33,075 bases of DNA from DASZTU01 sp035493835 (GTDB lineage: Bacteria > Pseudomonadota > Alphaproteobacteria > Rhizobiales > Devosiaceae). The stretch covers positions 1 through 33,075 of the forward strand of contig DATJHO010000103.1 of assembly GCA_035493835.1 (NCBI GenBank), in the 5' to 3' direction. Shown piece by piece: positions 23,335-30,420 of this stretch (position 1 is its first letter; each line of letters opens with the position of its first letter). The notes below the pieces were generated by a model, which ran no database searches, was not told the origin of the DNA, and saw only the letters and a program-made list of their open reading frames with translations. Position numbers and translations under genes: made by a program.

Positions 23335-24282
23335 TCAATAGCCGCGTTCGACGTCAACGATATTGGGCAGCGGCAGGCCGGCCTCGTAGTCGCGGATCGC
23401 CTTGGAGAAATAGGCAACGCCGGTCTTCTGGCTCGACGCGGCGGCGACATGCGGGGTGATGTAGCAATTGTCGAGCGCCCATAGTGGGCTCTCCGGTGGC
23501 AACGGCTCGACCTCGAAGACATCGAGACTAGCCACCCCAAGCGTACCATCCTTGAGGGCGCGGGCGATGTCGGCGTCCTTCTGGTGCCCGCCGCGCGCCG
23601 CATTGATCAGCACAGGGCCGCCCTCGAGCCGGTCGCGCCGGAGCTTGCCAAAAGTCTCGTAGTTGAGGATGCCGGCCGTCTCCGGCGTCAGCGGCAGCAA
23701 GTTCACGAGAATGTCGGTGCCGGCAAGGAAGGCATCGAATTCGTCCAGGCCGACAAAGCTCTCGACCCCTTCGATCGCCTTGGGCGAGCGGCTCCAGCTG
23801 CGGAGCGGATAGCCGAAGACTTTTAGGTGCCGAGCGGCGTCCTGCCCCAGCACGCCGATGCCCATGATGCCGACCGTCGTCTCCCATGCCGCCGTCGGAT
23901 AGAGCTGCACCCAGCGCCGGGCCTCTTGGTCGCGCTTGAAGCGGGTGAAAAGCCGCTGGTGCATCGTCACTTGCGAAACCACATAGTCGCTCATCCGCTG
24001 CGTCAGGTCGGCATCGATGAAGCGCACGACCGGCACGTCGTTGGGCAGGCGAGGATGCCGGAGCAGGGCGTCGACGCCCGCCCCGAACGAGAGCACCGCC
24101 TTGAGGCCGGTCAGGCCGTCGAAAGCCTCGGGCCTGGGTTTCCACACGAAGATGTAGTCAACCTCGGCCGCATCGTAGGCGTCGCCCCGCATCACAACGC
24201 GGTGCCCGGGCAGGGCCTCGGCAAAAGCCTCCGCCCAACTCGCTTCCTCGACCTCGGTCAGGTGCAGCAGCAGCGTCGCCAT
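23335..24282 (-). CDS. ghrA: Glyoxylate/hydroxypyruvate reductase (GhrA type)
   Basis: NAD(P)H-dependent D-2-hydroxyacid dehydrogenase of 315 residues. The start is ATG at 24282 (complement), with GGAGG eight bases before it. The Rossmann motif is VGIMGIGVLGQDAARHL. Further signatures are LPLTPETAGILN, LINAARGGHQKDADIARAL and the catalytic His in YITPHVAAAS. The length and a C-terminus with VDVERGY fit the GhrA branch (about 310-315 residues), which reduces glyoxylate and hydroxypyruvate; other 2-oxoacids are possible. It is convergent with the M17 aminopeptidase and shows no functional link to its neighbours. Confidence 0.87.
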   Translation of the reverse strand: MATLLLHLTEVEEASWAEAFAEALPGHRVVMRGDAYDAAEVDYIFVWKPRPEAFDGLTGLKAVLSFGAGVDALLRHPRLPNDVPVVRFIDADLTQRMSDYVVSQVTMHQRLFTRFKRDQEARRWVQLYPTAAWETTVGIMGIGVLGQDAARHLKVFGYPLRSWSRSPKAIEGVESFVGLDEFDAFLAGTDILVNLLPLTPETAGILNYETFGKLRRDRLEGGPVLINAARGGHQKDADIARALKDGTLGVASLDVFEVEPLPPESPLWALDNCYITPHVAAASSQKTGVAYFSKAIRDYEAGLPLPNIVDVERGY

Positions 24283-24359
24283 TCTTCCCTCCAAAATAGT
24301 TGAGCCGCGTCCCGGAGGCCGCGGCTCTCAAACCATATCGGTCACTCGGGCCTAGCCGG

Positions 24360-25346
24360 CTACTGTGCGGGGCTCGTCGGAGCCGTCGAAGTAGGGCCTG
24401 CCGAGGCCGGGGGCGGGATCACCGGGGCGGGGGCTGCCGTAGCCGGAGCGGGAGTTGCCGAAGCCGGGGCAGGAGCCGGGCTTGCCGGAGCCGGCGAGGG
24501 CGTCGTCGGCTGAGCAGCGGGTGTCGAAGCCGGCGCGCTCGGCTGGGCCGAGCCTGGCGTGGTGGTGCCCGTCGCGGGGCCGGGCGCCGTTTGGGGCGGT
24601 ACCGGCTGGGCGGGGGCCGGCGCAGGAGCACTCGAAGCCGGCGCGGTCGTCGGGCTGGGGGCCTTGTTTGTCGTCCCGGTCCCCGGTGTGGCCGTCGGCG
24701 CCGGCGTTGCCGAGGGGGCAGCCGGCGCAGGGGTGTTGGAGGCCGGGGTAGTTGCATTGGCGGTCGGCGCGGCGGCACCGGCCTTGGCGGCGGGCGCGTC
24801 GGCGGTGACCGCCGGGAGCGGCGCCGGGTTGTGCGAGAGGGTCCTCAGATAGGCCAGCACATTGGCGCGCTCGCTATCGTCCGGAATGCCGGCGAACGTC
24901 ATCTTGGTGCCCGGCGCGAAGGTCTTGGGCGAAGCCAGCCACTTGCTCAGGTTTTCGAAGGTCCAGGTGTCGTTCGCGTGCGCCTTGAGCGCGTCGCTGA
25001 AGGGAAAGCCCGGCGCGCTGGCGATCTTGCGGTCGACGATATTAAACAGGTCCGGGCCGGTCTTGTTGGCACCGCCCTCGCTGAAATCATGGCACGACTG
25101 GCATTTTTTCACCGAATCGGCGCCCTGAGTCGGATCTGCCTGGGCGAGAAGCTGGGGCAGCGGCACCGAGGGGGTCGCGGCTGCCGGCGTAGCCGCAGCG
25201 GCTGCCGCCGGTTCCGGCAGGTCATAGCCCGGTCCCTGACCGACAATCGGCGCGTAAACCGCCTCCGCCAAGAAACCAACGGCCATCACGAACAGCAACG
25301 TGCCCAGAATTGCCCCGATTATCTTGTTGAGTTCAAACGAATCCAT
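24360..25346 (-). CDS. cycM: Membrane-anchored cytochrome c (CycM-like) with long Ala/Pro tail
   Basis: A 328-residue protein. Residues 1-32 (MDSFELNKIIGAILGTLLF and following) are the uncleaved anchor typical of CycM, which carries electrons from the bc1 complex to the aa3 oxidase on the periplasmic side. A class I c-type domain follows, with haem motif CQSCH (Cys82, Cys85, His86) and probable axial Met149 in TKMTFAGIPD. The domain ends near residue 172. The last about 155 residues are almost only Ala, Pro, Thr and Ser (see findings); CycM is usually about 185 residues. The start is ATG 25346, since upstream in-frame codons lie in the divergent promoter region. It is divergent from pheA. Confidence 0.9.
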   Translation of the reverse strand: MDSFELNKIIGAILGTLLFVMAVGFLAEAVYAPIVGQGPGYDLPEPAAAAAATPAAATPSVPLPQLLAQADPTQGADSVKKCQSCHDFSEGGANKTGPDLFNIVDRKIASAPGFPFSDALKAHANDTWTFENLSKWLASPKTFAPGTKMTFAGIPDDSERANVLAYLRTLSHNPAPLPAVTADAPAAKAGAAAPTANATTPASNTPAPAAPSATPAPTATPGTGTTNKAPSPTTAPASSAPAPAPAQPVPPQTAPGPATGTTTPGSAQPSAPASTPAAQPTTPSPAPASPAPAPASATPAPATAAPAPVIPPPASAGPTSTAPTSPAQ

Positions 25347-25657
25347 ATCGGTCTCTCGATTGGCGGCTATAGCAAAAACACACTCGGCCGGATGCCCCAA
25401 ACGGCCGGAGTGCCAAGAAAAAGCGCTTCGCATCATGGCGCCGCGCGGGCGGAAGATAATCTCAACCGGCCCGCTTTCGCAACCAGCATTGCGTTCGCTC
25501 AGACTAATCCACAAATGGCTGCTATTGCGCGCCGAATCCGCTCTTGTTGACTCGCGCGCCAAGCGAGCCCAATAGGGCGCAAACGCCACAATATCGGCTC
25601 CGCCGACCCTCGAAAGCGAGGAGAGGCGACGGCGCCAGGATCAGTGAAGCGAGTTCC
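25347..25657. other. Divergent cycM-pheA intergenic region
   Basis: These 311 bases separate the minus-strand cytochrome gene from pheA and must hold both promoters. Open frames here are extensions of the two genes with poor coding character. I see no clear -35/-10 pair, hairpin or RNA gene. Confidence 0.5.
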
Positions 25658-26491
25658 ATGACCAAACGAATTGCTTTCCAGGGCGAGCGCGGCGCCTTCA
25701 GCCATGCCGCCACCCACGCCGTGTTCCCCCACGACGACGTCGTCCCCTGCCTTACCTTCGAGGACACCATCGCCGCCGTGCAGAACGGGGATGCCGATTA
25801 CGGCGTGGTGCCGGTCGAGAACTCGCTTTACGGCCGCATCACGGATATCCACCACCTCTTGCCCGAGAGCGGCCTATTCATCGTCGGCGAGCATTTCCTG
25901 CGCGTCCAGATGAACCTCCTCGCCGTCAGGGGCGCGCGGCTCGAGGACATCGAGGCCGTGCAGTCCCTGTCCGTCGCCCTCGGTCAGTGCCGAAAATTCA
26001 TCCAGGCGCACAAATTCCGCACCATCAACGCCATCGATACAGCCGGCTCCGCCAAGGAAGTGGCCGAAAAGGCCGATAAGTCAGTCGCCGCGATCGCCTC
26101 GCGCTTTGCCGGCGAACTCTATGGCCTCGATGTCCTCGCCGAAAACATCGAGGACGCCAGCCACAACACCACGCGCTTTCTGGTGATGTCCAGGCGCAGC
26201 GAGGAGGCGCCGAACGACGGGCAAAAGGTCAAGACGACCTTTGTCTTCCGCGTCCGCAACGTGCCGGCGGCGCTCTACAAGGCGCTCGGCGGCTTTGCCA
26301 CCAACAGCGTCAACATGACCAAGCTCGAAAGCTACATGGTCAACGGCTCCTTCACCGCCACCCAGTTCTACGCCGATATCGAAGGCCATCCCGAAGATCA
26401 CAACGTCAAGCTGGCGATGGAGGAACTCGGGTTTTTCACCGATCACCTCCGGATTTTGGGCGTGTATCCGGCGGCCGACAGACCGGCGTAA
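25658..26491 (+). CDS. pheA: Prephenate dehydratase
   Basis: Converts prephenate to phenylpyruvate in phenylalanine synthesis. It has 277 residues from ATG 25658; an in-frame start 114 bases upstream would add a non-conserved extension. The catalytic domain (about 1-180) shows RIAFQGERGAFSHAA, DYGVVPVENSLYGRI and the TRF motif in HNTTRFLVM. The C-terminal ACT domain (about 190-270) has KTTFVFRVRNVPAALYKAL and KLESYMVNGSF, the usual phenylalanine-binding regulatory site. It is the monofunctional form without chorismate mutase. In several relatives I recall a kdsB gene between the cytochrome and pheA; none is present here. Confidence 0.95.
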   Translation: MTKRIAFQGERGAFSHAATHAVFPHDDVVPCLTFEDTIAAVQNGDADYGVVPVENSLYGRITDIHHLLPESGLFIVGEHFLRVQMNLLAVRGARLEDIEAVQSLSVALGQCRKFIQAHKFRTINAIDTAGSAKEVAEKADKSVAAIASRFAGELYGLDVLAENIEDASHNTTRFLVMSRRSEEAPNDGQKVKTTFVFRVRNVPAALYKALGGFATNSVNMTKLESYMVNGSFTATQFYADIEGHPEDHNVKLAMEELGFFTDHLRILGVYPAADRPA

Positions 26492-26500
26492 CGGACCCAG

Positions 26501-26607
26501 CCCTCACCCCCTGCCGGCCCCTCTCCCGCAAGGGGAGAGGGAAGTTTGGGTCAAGCCTGTGCTACATCTCCCTTCTCTCCTTGCGGGAAGGTGCCGGCAG
26601 GGGTGAG
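26501..26607. repeat. Nested palindromic element (family B) after pheA
   Basis: Outer arms CCCTCACCCCCTGCCGGC (from 26501) and GCCGGCAGGGGTGAG (26593-26607) are inverted. Inside them are CCTCTCCC-GCAA-GGGGAGAGG and a second CCCTTCTCTCCTTGCGGGAAGG arm. The whole 107 bases could fold into one long branched hairpin. It lies between pheA and the SRP RNA promoter and may end pheA transcription. Confidence 0.75.
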
Positions 26608-26637
26608 CTGCGGCTGGAGCGCAGGCTCGACTCACAC

Positions 26638-26666
26638 TTGCACTTCCCGCCCAAATCTCCGATATA
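26638..26666 (+). promoter_or_regulatory. ffs: Probable promoter of the SRP RNA gene
   Basis: TTGCAC (26638-26643), a 17-base spacer, then GATATA (26661-26666). A start six or seven bases later, at about 26673, coincides with the 5' end predicted from the RNA's terminal helix. The agreement of the two estimates supports it, although both boxes are imperfect. Confidence 0.5.
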
Positions 26667-26672
26667 GCGTCC

Positions 26673-26767
26673 GGGAGGTTGGTGCGGACGTGTTCCTCGC
26701 CAACCGGGTCAGGTCCGGAAGGAAGCAGCCCCAACGAGACCTTCACGGGTCGTTGCCAGCCTCCTGC
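26673..26767 (+). ncRNA. ffs: Small signal recognition particle RNA (4.5S)
   Basis: The conserved Ffh-binding core GGTCAGGTCCGGAAGGAAGC, with its GGAA tetraloop and asymmetric loop, is at 26707-26726. The 5' strand GGGAGGTTGG pairs with the 3' strand CCAGCCTCC (26757-26765), giving a hairpin of about 95 bases, the usual size. It lies directly before dnaX, the common arrangement in alphaproteobacteria. The exact ends are estimated from the pairing. Confidence 0.93.
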
Positions 26768-26777
26768 TGTTCAGCTA

Positions 26778-26825
26778 GACGCGTTTCCGAACCGAGAAAT
26801 CGGTACCCACTTTGTTGGAAGCGCC
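26778..26825. repeat. Dispersed palindromic repeat (family E, copy 2)
   Basis: GCGTTTCCGAACC followed by GGTACCCACTTTGTTGGAAGCGCC shares its layout with 10069-10117 (GCGTTTCCGAACC ... CCACTTTT ... GAAACGCTCC). The ends GGCGCTTCC / GCGTTTCC are roughly inverted. It occupies the gap between the SRP RNA and dnaX and includes no gene. Confidence 0.6.
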
Positions 26826-26891
26826 AAAATGCCTATGATGAGCCGATGGCTCCCGGCAATTCCATCACATCTTTTGGCGTGAAAGGGCAGC

Positions 26892-28691
26892 ATGGCTTCG
26901 CCTGACGGCACATCTTCGCCCTATCTGGTGCTGGCGCGAAAATACCGCCCGACGAGTTTTGAAACGCTCATCGGGCAGGACGCCATGGTCCAGACCCTGC
27001 GCAACGCCTTCAAATCCGGGCGCATTCCGCATGCCTTCATGCTCACCGGCATTCGCGGCGTCGGCAAGACCACCACCGCGCGCATCCTCGCCCGCGCCCT
27101 CAATTATGAGGACGAGACCGGCCGCCATCCCACGCTCGACCTCTCCAAGGAGGGGATCCACGATCGCGCCATCATCGAGGGCCGGCACGTCGACGTGGTC
27201 GAGATGGACGCGGCCTCCAATACCGGCATCAACGACGTCCGCGAGATCATCGATTCGGTGAAGTACGGGCCGGTTTCTGCACCCAACAAGGTCTACGTCA
27301 TCGACGAGGTGCACATGCTCTCGACGGCGGCGTTCAACGGCTTGTTGAAGACGCTGGAAGAGCCGCCGCCCTATGTGAAATTCATCTTTGCGACGACCGA
27401 GATCCGCAAGGTGCCAGTCACGGTGCTGTCGCGCTGCATGCGCTTCGACCTGCGGCGCATCCCGGCTGATGTGTTGATGCCCTATCTCGGCTCCATTCTC
27501 GAAAAGGAGGGGATCGGCGCCGAGCCCGACGCGCTGTCGATGATCGTGCGCGCTGGCGAGGGCTCGGCCCGCGACAGCCTGTCGCTGCTCGACCAGGCGA
27601 TCTCCTATGGCGGCGGCACCGTCACCACCGATGCCGTAAAAGCCATGCTCGGCCTCGCCGACCGGGCCCGCACCATCGATATTTTCGAGGCGCTGATGGC
27701 GGGCGATGCGGGGACCGCCCTCGGCCTCCTGCGCTCGCTCTATGATGCGGGTGCCGATCCGGTGACGCTGATCGCCGACATCACCGATTTCACCCACCTC
27801 GTCACCCGCATCAAGGTCGTGCCGGCGGCGGCTGACGATGTGGCGCTGACCCCCGACGAGCGCAAGCGCGGCGCCGAACTGGCGCAGCGGCTGGGCATGC
27901 GCGCGCTGTCGCGGGCCTGGCAGATCCTGTTCAAGGGCTATGACGAGGTTTCACGGGCCGGCAATGCGGTGCAGGCGGCCGAGATGGTGCTGATCCGGCT
28001 TGCCTATGCCGCCGACCTGCCGAGCCCGGACGAACTGATCGAGCGGCTTTCCAACCAGCCCCCGGCGCCTTCGGGCAATGCGCCAATGCCGCCGCGCGGC
28101 AATGGCGGCGGCCCCACCGCGCTGCGCCAGGCATTCGCCAACGAGGCGCCCCGGACAAGCGCCGCCCCAGCGGCTCTGCCGCAGGCCGCGCCGCGGGCAA
28201 TCGGCAGCCCCAGGAACTACACCGAGCTGGTGGCGCTGGCGGCGGAAAAACGTGACGTGCTGATCAAGCACCAGCTCGAATCCTCGCTGCGCCCGGTGAG
28301 CTTTACCGAGGGCCATATCGAGGTGGCACTGGCGCCCAACGCCGATCCCGGCGTGATCCAGGCGCTGGCCGCCCGGCTGAAGCTCTGGACCGGCCGCAAC
28401 TGGATGATTTCGGTTTCGACCACCGCGCCGGCCGGTCCCACGCTGCGCGAAGTCAAGCAGCAACGCGAAAACGCCGCCCGCGCCGAGGCGCATGAGGATC
28501 CGCTGGTGCAGGCGATCCTAGATGCCTTTCCCGGCGCCAAGGTTTCGCGGGTTAAACTGCGCGAGGAGGAGCCGCCCACCGCTCCCCCGCCCAGCGACGA
28601 AGAGCTCGAGGCGCAACTCGAAGCGCAGATCGACGCTGCCATTCAGGAGGGCGCCGATTTCGGCGCCGACGCTTTCGATGAGGATGAGTAA
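26892..28691 (+). CDS. dnaX: DNA polymerase III subunit gamma/tau
   Basis: Clamp-loader ATPase of the replicative polymerase, 599 residues. AAA+ motifs are present: Walker A GIRGVGKTTTARIL (Lys59), Walker B VYVIDEVHML, sensor IFATTEIRKVPVTVLSRC with the SRC arginine finger. The zinc module with four cysteines found in E. coli DnaX between Walker A and Walker B is replaced by NYEDETGRHPTLDLSKEGIH, without a single Cys; loss of this module is common in alphaproteobacteria. From about residue 375 comes a Pro/Ala-rich linker, then a tau-like C-terminal domain and an acidic end. No clear slippery site for a gamma form is seen. The stop TAA shares its last A with the next start. Confidence 0.95.
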   Translation: MASPDGTSSPYLVLARKYRPTSFETLIGQDAMVQTLRNAFKSGRIPHAFMLTGIRGVGKTTTARILARALNYEDETGRHPTLDLSKEGIHDRAIIEGRHVDVVEMDAASNTGINDVREIIDSVKYGPVSAPNKVYVIDEVHMLSTAAFNGLLKTLEEPPPYVKFIFATTEIRKVPVTVLSRCMRFDLRRIPADVLMPYLGSILEKEGIGAEPDALSMIVRAGEGSARDSLSLLDQAISYGGGTVTTDAVKAMLGLADRARTIDIFEALMAGDAGTALGLLRSLYDAGADPVTLIADITDFTHLVTRIKVVPAAADDVALTPDERKRGAELAQRLGMRALSRAWQILFKGYDEVSRAGNAVQAAEMVLIRLAYAADLPSPDELIERLSNQPPAPSGNAPMPPRGNGGGPTALRQAFANEAPRTSAAPAALPQAAPRAIGSPRNYTELVALAAEKRDVLIKHQLESSLRPVSFTEGHIEVALAPNADPGVIQALAARLKLWTGRNWMISVSTTAPAGPTLREVKQQRENAARAEAHEDPLVQAILDAFPGAKVSRVKLREEEPPTAPPPSDEELEAQLEAQIDAAIQEGADFGADAFDEDE

Positions 28692-29014
28692 TGGTTGATA
28701 TTCTTGGGATGATGAAGAAGGCCGAGGAACTGAAGGCCCGGATGTCCGAAATGCAGGACAAGCTCGGCGACCTCCTCGTCGAGGGGAAGTCCGGCGGTGG
28801 CCTTGTGACCGTGACGCTGACCGGCAAATACGAACTCCGCGGGCTCAAGATCGACCCCTCGCTGATGAAGGCCGGGGAGGAAGGTATCCTCGAGGACCTG
28901 ATCGTTGCCGCCCACGCCGATGCCAAGGGCAAGGCCGAGATTGAAGCCGCCCAGCAGATGCAGGAACTGACCGCCGGCCTGCCGCTCCCCCCAGGCATGA
29001 AGCTGCCGTTCTGA
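28691..29014 (+). CDS. YbaB/EbfC family nucleoid-associated protein
   Basis: A 107-residue protein that binds DNA as a dimer. MVDILGMMKKAEELKARMSEMQ and the conserved pattern GGGLVTVTLTGKYELRGLKIDPSLM identify the family, and the length is typical. It overlaps dnaX by one base (TAATG), so its synthesis is coupled. In most bacteria it sits between dnaX and recR, as here. Binding to nucleoid DNA is known for the family; a specific role in recombination or repair is not established. Confidence 0.95.
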   Translation: MVDILGMMKKAEELKARMSEMQDKLGDLLVEGKSGGGLVTVTLTGKYELRGLKIDPSLMKAGEEGILEDLIVAAHADAKGKAEIEAAQQMQELTAGLPLPPGMKLPF

Positions 29015-29042
29015 GTTGCAGGGTTGGAAGGCGTGGCCGGAT

Positions 29043-29159
29043 AAAGGCCCCCTCACCCTACCCTCTCCCCTAAGGGAGAGGGGTCTTTGTGGCACGGCCT
29101 CGCTCTCCTCTCCCCCTGGGGGAGAGGCCCGTCCGGTAGGACGGGGTGAGGGGGCCTTT
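29043..29159. repeat. Palindromic element with perfect 16-bp terminal inverted repeat (family B)
   Basis: AAAGGCCCCCTCACCC (29043-29058) is repeated exactly inverted as GGGTGAGGGGGCCTTT (29144-29159). Between them are two further hairpins, CTCTCCCCTAAGGGAGAG and CTCTCCCCCTGGGGGAGAG. The 117-base element sits inside the dnaX-ybaB-recR operon, 28 bases after ybaB, and ends 43 bases before recR. No reading frame of interest lies in it. Confidence 0.85.
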
Positions 29160-29202
29160 CTTCTCTCTCCCAAAAACGGGAGAAGAGAGTAGGAGTGGCG
29201 CC

Positions 29203-29799
29203 TTGGCTAACGGCGGACCGGAAATCGAGCAATTGATCCAGCTGCTGGCGCGGCTGCCCGGGCTCGGGCCGCGCTCGGCCCGGCGTGCCGTGCTGCATCT
29301 GGTGAAGAAAAAAGATGCGCTCATGGTGCCGCTGTCGGCGGCGCTCGATCGGGCCGTCGAGGCGGTGAAGGTCTGCGAGGTTTGCGGCAACATCGACACC
29401 CGCTCGCCCTGCGGCATCTGTTCTGATCCGCGCCGTGCCGAGTCGGGGTTGTTGATCGTGGTGGAGGACGTCGCGGACCTCTGGGCGCTGGAGCGGGCCG
29501 GGGTCGGGCTCGTCCGCTATCATGTGCTCGGCGGCGTGCTGTCACCGCTCGACGGCATCGGCCCGGACGATCTTTCGATCGATGCGCTGGTTGCCCGCGC
29601 CGGCGACTATGCCGAGATCGTCCTCGCCGTGAACGCAACCGTCGAGGGGCAGACCACGGCCCATTACATTACCGACCGGCTGCAGGGCCTTGGCGTCAAG
29701 GTCACCCGCCTTGCCCACGGCGTGCCGGTAGGCGGGGAACTCGACTATCTCGATGAAGGCACGCTAAGCCAGGCCCTCAAGGCGCGGACAGCGATCTAG
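29203..29799 (+). CDS. recR: Recombination mediator protein RecR
   Basis: Recombinational repair protein of the RecFOR pathway. I place the start at TTG 29203, giving 198 residues, the normal RecR length, with AGGAG at 29191-29195 seven bases upstream. A GTG 57 bases earlier would place the N-terminus inside the inverted repeat. The helix-hairpin-helix region GLGPRSARRAVLHL, the C4 zinc finger CEVCGNIDTRSPCGIC, and the Toprim domain with GLLIVVEDVADLWALE and VEGQTTAHYI are all intact. A TTG start lowers translation and fits the low level usual for this protein. It is convergent with the acidic protein gene, 23 bases apart. Confidence 0.95.
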   Translation: MANGGPEIEQLIQLLARLPGLGPRSARRAVLHLVKKKDALMVPLSAALDRAVEAVKVCEVCGNIDTRSPCGICSDPRRAESGLLIVVEDVADLWALERAGVGLVRYHVLGGVLSPLDGIGPDDLSIDALVARAGDYAEIVLAVNATVEGQTTAHYITDRLQGLGVKVTRLAHGVPVGGELDYLDEGTLSQALKARTAI

Positions 29800-29822
29800 G
29801 CCCAGCGGCCCGCCAAAGAGGC

Positions 29823-30326
29823 CTACCGGGGCACGTCGTCGTCATTGTCGACGATGTCGCCCTCGTCCTCCTCGTCGTCGAGGTCTTCGGTTTCTTCTTT
29901 TTCATTCTCCTCGGCGTCGAGCCAATCATCTTCCTCGTCGAGCGAGGCTTCGTCTTCCTGCTCGAGCTCATCCAACTCGTCGGAGTCAGGTGACAGCGTC
30001 TCGCGATGGGCGAGCGGGTCATTATCGTAGGCCCCCGGCTCTTCGCCGGTGACTTCGTCGTTTTCGAGCTCGGCAATACGCGAATCGATCTCGTTGATCA
30101 CCGTCCCAGGATCGTCATCGCCGAGGTCGCCCGCTTCGCGATCGGCCAGATCCCTGCGCAGCGCCCGAAGCAGGCGGAGCCGCTCTTCGGTCGATCGGCC
30201 GTCGCCATACAGCAGGTCCTCGATCTCGGCTTCGCTCAGGGGCTGGCCCACGCTCGTTTCCATGCTCGCCTCGTCAGAGCCGGTATCCTGCGGGATGATG
30301 TCGTCGTAGTGGTTGGTCGGGGTCAT
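29823..30326 (-). CDS. Highly acidic hypothetical protein
   Basis: About 167 residues, starting at ATG 30326 (complement), with AGGAG six bases upstream; the adjacent ATG at 30329 is too close to it. I do not recognise a family. The N-terminal half has LSEAEIEDLLYGDGRSTEERLRLLRALRRDLADREAGDLGDDDP, a predicted amphipathic helix with mixed charge. The last 54 residues contain 33 Asp or Glu and no hydrophobic core, so this part is probably disordered. There is no signal peptide or membrane segment. It follows rmuC on the same strand after 94 bases. The opposite-strand serine-rich frame is only its shadow. It may be a nucleic-acid-mimic or chaperone-like protein, but this is a guess. Confidence 0.7.
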   Translation of the reverse strand: MTPTNHYDDIIPQDTGSDEASMETSVGQPLSEAEIEDLLYGDGRSTEERLRLLRALRRDLADREAGDLGDDDPGTVINEIDSRIAELENDEVTGEEPGAYDNDPLAHRETLSPDSDELDELEQEDEASLDEEDDWLDAEENEKEETEDLDDEEDEGDIVDNDDDVPR

Positions 30327-30420
30327 CATGGTCTCCTGGGCAATCACCATGGAACGTGCTGGCGCTCCCCGGGTTTCATCAGCCGCAAGGCTAAGCGCGA
30401 GCTATCATCACTGGCCGCGC

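Noticed and set aside
24300..25550. Arg/Gly-rich 416-residue frame on the plus strand
   Set aside because: It is the mirror of the Ala/Pro-rich cytochrome tail; its composition follows from the opposite strand.
28240..28255. Programmed frameshift site in dnaX for a gamma form
   Set aside because: The A-run here is followed by CGT and lacks the A AAA AAG pattern and a clear stimulatory structure.
29146..29202. Longer RecR starting at GTG 29146
   Set aside because: The added residues come from the inverted repeat, and TTG 29203 has a well-placed AGGAG and gives the normal length.
29845..30030. Serine-rich frame on the plus strand
   Set aside because: It is the complement of the Asp/Glu codons of the acidic protein, with no start signal.
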